DNA of 60,906 nucleotides. Source: Lachnospiraceae bacterium (GTDB lineage: Bacteria > Bacillota > Clostridia > Lachnospirales > Lachnospiraceae). This document shows, one piece after another, positions 55,471 to 60,906 of this stretch. Under the pieces are notes generated by a model. It did no database searches, was not told the DNA's origin, and worked only from the letters and a program-made list of their open reading frames with translations. The stretch is taken from the NCBI GenBank assembly GCA_016284315.1, contig JAEEOO010000024.1:1-60906 (forward strand). The letters run 5' to 3'. Position numbers and translations under genes: made by a program. Each line of letters opens with the position of its first letter. Positions within the stretch are counted from its first letter, which is position 1.

Positions 55471-56910
55471 ATGAAAGAATTTATAAAGGGCGCAAATCCG
55501 TATCTTCCGCTTTGGGAGCACATTCCCGACGGAGAGCCGAGAGTATTTGAACATAACGGTGAGAAGAGGGTTTATATCTACGGCTCTCACGATATCGAGA
55601 AGACAAGATACTGCGGAAAAAACTATGTTGTTTGGTCTGCGCCCGTTGATGATTTAACTGATTGGATCTATCATGGCATTTCTTATGAGACTCAGTATGA
55701 GGACTCAATTCTTTTTGCCCCGGATGTAGTTAAAAAAGGAGATACATATTATCTCTATGCTGCTGAGAGATTCGGCAGCTTAGTTGTCGTTGCTTCTTCA
55801 AAGAATCCCTGGGGACCTTTTGAAAACCCTGTTGAAACCAAGCTCGGATTCGATCCCGGAGTCTTGGTAGATGATGACGGAAGAGTTTACGCTTATTGGG
55901 GAGGATGCGCAGCACCCTGCTATATCGCGGAACTTGAGGATGATATGGCGACCATTAAGGAGGGCACTCTTGTTGAGAATCCCATGGGCCATTCCACATG
56001 CCCCTGGAACCCGGTTGATGACGGACATATCTCATTAATTGACGGTTTCTTTGAGGCATCAAGCCCCAGAAAGGTCATGGGAAAGTACGTTTACATTTAT
56101 TCAAAGCGTTACGAGATCCCTGTGCCTGAACTTGGTGTTTATGAGCCTTGCAATGCGTTTCTTTCTTACAAGATAAGCGATTCACCCTTCGGACCTTTCC
56201 ACGACGGAGGAGACATCAGCTTTAACGGTGGTGAGATCCTTCATGACAGTGAAGGAAACGGAACCATGACCTATAGATGGGGCAACAATCATGGCTCCAT
56301 TATGGAAGTAAACGGTAAGTGGTATGTTTTCTATCATCGTCAGACCGGTACCGATGAGTACTCACGCCAGGCAATGCTTGAGCCCATTGATGTTGCTATG
56401 GGCAAGGACGGAAGACTCTATATCGGAGATGTTAAATACCTTGCAGGGGAGCCCGTATCTTCAAAACCTGTTGAAATGACTTCTCAGGGACCTCATATTA
56501 ACGGACTTGATGCTTACAAGTGGATATCCGCCGGTTATGCTTGCCATCTTTATGGCAGCAGGCTTAATGCAAATATCCGCCCTGTTTATGAGCAGCGCGA
56601 CGATATTTCAGCGCCTATAGTAAACATTACATCCGGAACAACCGTTGGTTATAGATATCTTCAATTTGGTGCTAACACCGCAAAGACTGTAACCTTAGTC
56701 TTGGAAGAAGCAAAGAAGGTCAAAGTAAAGGTGCGCGTAGATTCATACAAAGGCCGCGTTATTGCTACGGTTGACTTTGACGGCTCCAAGACCGAAGAGA
56801 CCGCAAAGCTTGAAACAGGCGTAATCGGAAAGCATGCCATCTATTTTGAATTCATTTCAGAAAATGAGAATGAGGCTTATACTTTCGACAGATTTACTTT
56901 TGATAAATAA
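55471..56910 (+). CDS. Glycoside hydrolase family 43 with CBM6-like C-terminus, cytoplasmic
   Basis: 479 residues without signal peptide. Five-bladed propeller with Asp41 (GSHDIEK), Asp128 (GFDPGVLVDDDG) and Glu195 (DGFFEASSPRK) as likely base, pKa modulator and acid, assigned by pattern. The C-terminal 130 residues resemble CBM6-type beta-sandwich (GYRYLQFGANTAKTVTLVLE). Typical GH43 activity is arabinofuranosidase or xylosidase; substrate not resolved. It follows GH26 by 31 bases. Confidence 0.85.
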   Translation: MKEFIKGANPYLPLWEHIPDGEPRVFEHNGEKRVYIYGSHDIEKTRYCGKNYVVWSAPVDDLTDWIYHGISYETQYEDSILFAPDVVKKGDTYYLYAAERFGSLVVVASSKNPWGPFENPVETKLGFDPGVLVDDDGRVYAYWGGCAAPCYIAELEDDMATIKEGTLVENPMGHSTCPWNPVDDGHISLIDGFFEASSPRKVMGKYVYIYSKRYEIPVPELGVYEPCNAFLSYKISDSPFGPFHDGGDISFNGGEILHDSEGNGTMTYRWGNNHGSIMEVNGKWYVFYHRQTGTDEYSRQAMLEPIDVAMGKDGRLYIGDVKYLAGEPVSSKPVEMTSQGPHINGLDAYKWISAGYACHLYGSRLNANIRPVYEQRDDISAPIVNITSGTTVGYRYLQFGANTAKTVTLVLEEAKKVKVKVRVDSYKGRVIATVDFDGSKTEETAKLETGVIGKHAIYFEFISENENEAYTFDRFTFDK

Positions 56911-56993
56911 ATATTATAAATATCGCCTCGTTTGGGAATATGTAATGAGATAATTGGCATTAAATAAAATAGTTACGAAAGGATCGGTTATTT

Positions 56994-58832
56994 ATGAAAA
57001 GAAGTGAAGTACCTGTTAATCTTACCTGGGATTTGAGCCTTATCTACAAAACTCAGGAAGATGCATGGAAAGATATTGAAGAGTTAAAAAGCCTTGCAGA
57101 CAAAGTAGAGAAAGAGTACAAAGGCAAACTAAAGGATGCAGATTCAATCGTTGCCTGCATGCATTTGTGCGAGAGAATGGATGAAATCAGCTATACTACA
57201 GGCTCATATTTTGAACTTGCTGTAGAGACCGATTTCTCAAATGCTGAGAATGTTTCAACAAACAACAAGGTTGCTAATATCATAAATGAATGCAGCACAA
57301 AGACAAGCTTTGTAAACAGCGAAATCCTTGAGGCTGATGAAGCAGTCCTTAAGGAAGCAGTTGAAAAGGGCGGAACAGTTTCAGGTGCTTTAAAGGATCT
57401 CTTAAGAGAAAAGCCCTACAGGCTTTCTGCTGAGACCGAGGAAACTTTGACTGCACTGGGACAGTTTTTTAAAACTCCCTACGATGTTTATCTTCAGTCA
57501 AAGCTTTCTGATATCAGATTTGACAACTTTACTGTTAAGGGCAAGGAATACCCTCTTTCATATTCTCTCTTTGAGGAGAATTATGAATATGATACCGATC
57601 CCGAGGTTCGCCACACTGCATATAATAAGTTCTATTCAAAGCTTCGCGAGTATGAAAATGTAACCGCAACTGCCTACAATGCCTATTGTTCAAGAGATAA
57701 GGTAATGTCAAAGGTTCGCGGACATAAGGATGTTTTTGAGTATCTTCTTTTTGGTGATAAGGTGCCCAGAGAGCTTTACGACAGACAGATTGATATCATC
57801 ATGGAAAAGCTTGCACCCCACATGAGAAGATATGCTCAGCTGATCAAAAGAGTTTACAAGCTTGATAAGATGACACATGCGGATCTTCAGCTTCCTTTAG
57901 ATCCTACTTTTGAACCAACGGTTACAATAGAGGACGCAGAGAAGACTATAGCAGAAGGACTTTCTGTTATGGGTAAAGAGTATGTGGATATGGTTCATCA
58001 GGCATTTAAGGAAAGATGGATCGACTTTGCCACAAATGACGGAAAGTGCACCGGCGGATTCTGCGCAAGCCCTTACGGAGTTCCCGCATCATTTATCCTT
58101 CTTTCATGGCAGAACAGAATGGAAGACGTATTTACCCTTGCTCATGAGCTTGGTCATGCAGGACATTTTAAGGCCTGCAACGCAGCGCAGGGCATTTATG
58201 ATACCGCTGTACCGAGGTACTATGTTGAGGCGCCCAGCACCATTAACGAGCTCCTTTTGACCGATCACCTTAAGAAGACAAATCAGGATCCCAGATTCAG
58301 AAGATGGGTTCTTGCTTGCACAGTAGGAAAGACCTACTATCACAACTGTGTAACACACCTTCTTGAGGCTGCATATCAGCGCGAGGTTTATAAGATTATT
58401 GACGCAGGCGGAAGTGTACAGGCTGAGACTCTTTCAAACATATACAGAGATGTTTTGAAGAAGTTCTGGGGTGATACCGTTGAGATTCCCGAGGGGGCAG
58501 AGCTTACTTGGATGCGCCAGCCCCACTACTATATGGGACTTTATTCATACTCATATTCAGCGAGCCTTACCATCGCTACAAAGATGGCAAAGAGAATCCG
58601 CGAAGAGGGTGAGAGCGCAGTTAACGATTGGAAGAAGGCTCTCGAAATCGGTAGTAAGGTTACTCCCGTTGAGTTCGCTAAGATGGCGGGCGTTGATATC
58701 ACAACAGAAGTTCCTCTTCTTGACACCATCGAGTATATCGGTTCATTAATCGACGAAATCGAAAAGTTAACGGATGAGATTGGAGACGCTGCAGATTCAG
58801 ACAATAATTCCGGCGAGAAAAACGGAGTTTGA
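56994..58832 (+). CDS. pepF: Oligoendopeptidase F, M3 metallopeptidase
   Basis: 612 residues. The zinc site is HELGH at 384-388 (LAHELGHAGHF), with the third ligand Glu in YYVEAPSTINELLL about 25 residues on. Cytoplasmic degradation of peptides of 7-17 residues is the known role. A clear terminator follows. AAAGGA precedes the ATG. Confidence 0.95.
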   Translation: MKRSEVPVNLTWDLSLIYKTQEDAWKDIEELKSLADKVEKEYKGKLKDADSIVACMHLCERMDEISYTTGSYFELAVETDFSNAENVSTNNKVANIINECSTKTSFVNSEILEADEAVLKEAVEKGGTVSGALKDLLREKPYRLSAETEETLTALGQFFKTPYDVYLQSKLSDIRFDNFTVKGKEYPLSYSLFEENYEYDTDPEVRHTAYNKFYSKLREYENVTATAYNAYCSRDKVMSKVRGHKDVFEYLLFGDKVPRELYDRQIDIIMEKLAPHMRRYAQLIKRVYKLDKMTHADLQLPLDPTFEPTVTIEDAEKTIAEGLSVMGKEYVDMVHQAFKERWIDFATNDGKCTGGFCASPYGVPASFILLSWQNRMEDVFTLAHELGHAGHFKACNAAQGIYDTAVPRYYVEAPSTINELLLTDHLKKTNQDPRFRRWVLACTVGKTYYHNCVTHLLEAAYQREVYKIIDAGGSVQAETLSNIYRDVLKKFWGDTVEIPEGAELTWMRQPHYYMGLYSYSYSASLTIATKMAKRIREEGESAVNDWKKALEIGSKVTPVEFAKMAGVDITTEVPLLDTIEYIGSLIDEIEKLTDEIGDAADSDNNSGEKNGV

Positions 58833-58839
58833 ACTTGCT

Positions 58840-58870
58840 GAGGAAGAATCCGATGGGTTCTTCCTCTTTT
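58840..58870 (+). terminator. Terminator after pepF
   Basis: GAGGAAGAA pairs with TTCTTCCTC, extended through CC/GG pairs around a short loop, then TTTT. Confidence 0.82.
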
Positions 58871-59049
58871 AGTAGGGTAAGTTGCATTTTTGAGGGGGTA
58901 AGATGTAAAGCGGTGGAATATTATTGGCGTTATGTGTTATTATATGTATAAGGTCTAATTCTAAGCATCTATATATATATTCGTTTTAAGAGTTTGCAAT
59001 TGTTAATAGCAATCCGTTGAGATTGTGCTTATTTAAAGGAGGTGCTCCG

Positions 59050-59619
59050 ATGTACGATTACGTCACGTTTGAACGTTTGTATGGCAGCGGTGGACAGGAG
59101 ATTGCAAAAAAGCTTTCCGAACGACTTGGATATCGCTTGTATGACCGCAGTGTTTTGATCGAGACATGTAAGAGGATGGATGTTGCCTATTCTTATATTT
59201 GTCAGTTGGATGAGACCGCTCCCTCGAAGCTTTTCTTCAGAGGCCCGGGAAACAATCTTTCCCTTGAAGAGCAGATCTTCAACACTGAAAAAGAGGTTAT
59301 CAGTGAGGCAGCTGAAAAGCCCGGATGCATTTTCGTAGGAAGATGCGCAAGCGAGGTACTTAAGGATAAGAAAGTTCTTCGCGTTTTTGTTACTGCAGAT
59401 GATGAGTATCGCCTTAACCGTGCGACCTCGGTTGAGAAAATAGATGCGGATCAGGCAGAGGGTCAGATGCGTAATGTTGATAAGCGCAGGGAGAAATTCT
59501 TTAATGCACATGCCGGAAACAACTGGGCTTCCGCTGATTATTTTGATGTTATTATCAATTCCGGAAAACTTGGAATAGATGCCTGCGTTGATATGCTGGA
59601 GGGGCTTATCAAGAGCTAG
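59050..59619 (+). CDS. Cytidylate kinase-like protein
   Basis: 189 residues from the ATG at 59050, preceded by AAAGGAGGTG. P-loop-like YGSGGQEIAKKLSERLGYRLYD (about 10-31, cited in parts: GSGGQEI), then FVGRCASEVL and QAEGQMRNVDKRREKF as in cytidylate kinase-like family proteins. The true CMP kinase usually has GPSGAGKS; this variant lacks that GK-S form, so substrate is uncertain. Confidence 0.8.
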   Translation: MYDYVTFERLYGSGGQEIAKKLSERLGYRLYDRSVLIETCKRMDVAYSYICQLDETAPSKLFFRGPGNNLSLEEQIFNTEKEVISEAAEKPGCIFVGRCASEVLKDKKVLRVFVTADDEYRLNRATSVEKIDADQAEGQMRNVDKRREKFFNAHAGNNWASADYFDVIINSGKLGIDACVDMLEGLIKS

Positions 59620-59657
59620 TCCTTTTATCCGAGGAAAAATATAAGACGATAATTATT

Positions 59658-59697
59658 AAAGGAAGGATGGCGTTGCTACCCTTCCTTTTTAGTTTTT
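59658..59697 (+). terminator. Terminator after the cytidylate kinase-like gene
   Basis: AAAGGAAGG (59658-59666) and CCTTCCTTT (59680-59688), 13-base loop, then a T-rich tract. Confidence 0.8.
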
Positions 59698-60015
59698 GCG
59701 GATTTATAGGTCTTAGATGGATTTTTGAGGTGTCACTTTTGGAGACGGTACATCAAAATCTCAATTATTATTTATAAATGATGTACAGCGTTTTGAAGAG
59801 TAACATCATTCCAGAGTGTTTTCTTATAAATGATGTACGGCGTTTTAAAGAGGGACATCAATCTGAGACGTTTTGTTTCAAAATGATGTAAGTACGGGAG
59901 AATGCATGAATGCCGAGGTAGATAATTTGAAAGTTTTATTATAATGTGACATAATATGGGGACATCGAAGCTTTAATGGTTTTGATGTTCCCATTTATAT
60001 TTAAGGAGAATGATT
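59698..60015. repeat. Periodic TGATGT/ACATCA repeat array and promoter region
   Basis: No gene here. Imperfect direct repeats of 52-53 bases (TTATAAATGATGTAC at 59772 and at 59824, and a third start ATGATGTA at 59883) each carry TGATGT-N18-ACATCA. Half-sites are at 59750, 59779, 59803, 59831, 59855 and 59884, alternating in orientation with start-to-start steps of 29, 24, 28, 24 and 29 bases. Not a CRISPR: the repeats have no unique spacers of normal size. Confidence 0.75.
59927..59994 (+). promoter_or_regulatory. Promoter of the lipoprotein gene with overlapping inverted repeat
   Basis: TTGAAA (59927-59932) and CATAAT (59950-59955), 17-base spacer. ATGGGGACATC (59956-59966) and GATGTTCCCAT (59984-59994) form an 11-base inverted repeat with one wobble mismatch across the expected start site; its ACATC/GATGT ends repeat the motif of the upstream array. 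Confidence 0.65.
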
Positions 60016-60756
60016 ATGAAAAAAAGAGTATTTATGATGGGCTGCATTATGGCCCTCGGACTTGTAGGATGTACTGCAAAGGAGGAAAATAAGCCTGACG
60101 CTTTGGCAATTCCCATAGAAGGAACTGTAGAAGGAACTGTGGAAGGAACCGAGAACGTAGAGCAGGTTGAGACTAACGAAGAAATAACTGCAGAGAATAC
60201 AGAAAACAAAGAAGAAACAGCTGAGCAGACCGAGGCTGTAGCAGATAATGAGGTTACTGAGGAAGCAGGAAGAGAAGACGGCGAGCGCTTTGAAGGCGTT
60301 ATTATACTTGAAGGCACGGAAGAGACCGTTAATTACGAGCACGCTAAGAACAGTGCGCTGGGCTTTGAAATCGACTATGAATATGAGAGCCTTACAAGAG
60401 TGAGCAGTTCTGAGGGCGAGAAATTTATCTCAATTTATGAGGATGAAAATAACGCTTCTAACTACCTTGAGATTGTTTACAGCATGGCAAATTTTGAAGC
60501 AACCGTAGAGAATGTTAGCGAAGAGCTTTCAGCCAACTACGAGATTTCTACTGAAGAGCACTCCTTTGGAAATGTGGGAATCTGCAAAAGAATTTACGCA
60601 ACCAATCCCAAGGACAACAGTGGAAACCTTCAGACTGTTTATGTTATTCCTTGCGGAGAGGGCAGCTTGATTGCAACCGAGCACTATACTTTCGAGAGTG
60701 CTGAAGGCTTCGGAAGAAGATTTGACAATATGCTTGATACACTCAAGATTAAATAG
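60016..60756 (+). CDS. Lipoprotein of unknown function
   Basis: 246 residues from the ATG at 60016, seven bases after AAGGAG; the ATG at 60010 is too close. Lipobox LVGC (Cys19). Residues about 30-90 are an acidic Glu/Thr/Val-rich linker that includes three tandem EGTV/EGTE units encoded by near-identical 12-base repeats. The C-terminal domain (about 95-246) is alpha/beta (GFEIDYEYESLTRVSSSEGE), I do not recognise it. The gene is preceded by the repeat array and followed by a GH3 gene. Confidence 0.8.
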   Translation: MKKRVFMMGCIMALGLVGCTAKEENKPDALAIPIEGTVEGTVEGTENVEQVETNEEITAENTENKEETAEQTEAVADNEVTEEAGREDGERFEGVIILEGTEETVNYEHAKNSALGFEIDYEYESLTRVSSSEGEKFISIYEDENNASNYLEIVYSMANFEATVENVSEELSANYEISTEEHSFGNVGICKRIYATNPKDNSGNLQTVYVIPCGEGSLIATEHYTFESAEGFGRRFDNMLDTLKIK

Positions 60757-60791
60757 TTTTTTGATTTAATGTTACCCGGAGGAAACTTTAA

Positions 60792-60906
60792 ATGGACAAA
60801 AAAGCACTGGAAAATTTATTACATGACATGTCACTTGAAGAAAAGGTAATGCAGTTGGTACAGATTCCGGGCTCGGAGTACGAGGCGGATGCGGAGATAA
60901 CCGGAA
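60792..60906 (+). CDS. Glycoside hydrolase family 3, N-terminal fragment
   Basis: ATG at 60792 with GGAGG at 60778-60782; the window ends inside the gene after 38 codons. ENLLHDMSLEEKVMQLVQI is the usual start of GH3 beta-glucosidases/xylosidases. No signal peptide is visible, so it is probably cytoplasmic. Confidence 0.8.
   Translation, partial: MDKKALENLLHDMSLEEKVMQLVQIPGSEYEADAEITG

Noticed and set aside
57982-58260. Second-frame reading inside pepF
   Set aside because: It is embedded in a complete M3 peptidase gene with its zinc motif in the other frame.
59750-59889. Direct repeats considered as a CRISPR array
   Set aside because: Repeats are imperfect along their whole 52-base length, there are no distinct spacers, and no cas genes are near.

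Overview
The window looks like chromosomal DNA of an anaerobic Firmicute of the Lachnospiraceae, most like Butyrivibrio or Pseudobutyrivibrio. This is inferred from protein content: zinc-ribbon S14 and L36, a long L17, an rplQ-ecfA1-ecfA2-ecfT-truA order, many c-di-GMP proteins, sugar ABC transporters with a YesM/YesN-type two-component system, and cytoplasmic glycoside hydrolases. Assignment is by recognition of families, not by any search.

Layout. 1-2668: a truncated membrane protein and dusB. 2723-19413: one long S10-spc-alpha superoperon (rpsJ to rplQ), with secY, adk, map, infA and rpmJ embedded. It starts at a strong promoter with a long structured leader, contains several hairpin-rich gaps and a second promoter before rpmJ, and ends at a clear terminator. 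19501-23490: a small anchored protein of unknown function heading the ECF transporter energising module (ecfA1A2T) and truA. 23519-31512: a signalling region with a GGDEF(degenerate)-EAL protein divergent from a PilZ protein, a chemotaxis receptor, a DUF202 plus Ca2+/cation antiporter pair, and a cytosolic LacI/PBP1-like sensor fused to GGDEF. 31548-34567: an acetyltransferase, a two-gene minimal SUF system (SufC-like ATPase and SufB-like scaffold) and a MerR regulator. 34568-38798: a regulated polar amino-acid ABC operon followed by an EamA exporter. 38799-41158: a large inverted repeat and a pair of unrecognised genes with a possible 23-residue ORF between them.

41196-49882: a sugar uptake and sensing locus, with a YtfQ-like binding lipoprotein, histidine kinase and AraC-type response regulator, then a second binding lipoprotein, ATPase and two permeases. 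49915-50622: a GGDEF protein with a C-terminal ribbon-helix-helix-like tail and palindromes around its own promoter. 50858-53480: a sugar isomerase-like TIM barrel and an AT-rich accessory patch (XRE regulator, HigB/HigA-type toxin-antitoxin pair, GNAT-like protein). 53519-60906: threonine aldolase, intracellular GH26 and GH43 enzymes, PepF, a cytidylate-kinase-like protein, a lipoprotein behind a periodic repeat array, and the start of a GH3 enzyme.

The most interesting non-coding signals are: a REP-like GGGGACGG element at three loci (38799-38932, 41254-41295, 49892-49916); a regularly alternating TGATGT/ACATCA half-site array at 59750-59889; palindromes flanking the promoter of the GGDEF-RHH gene; and two palindromes about five helical turns apart upstream of the amino-acid transporter.
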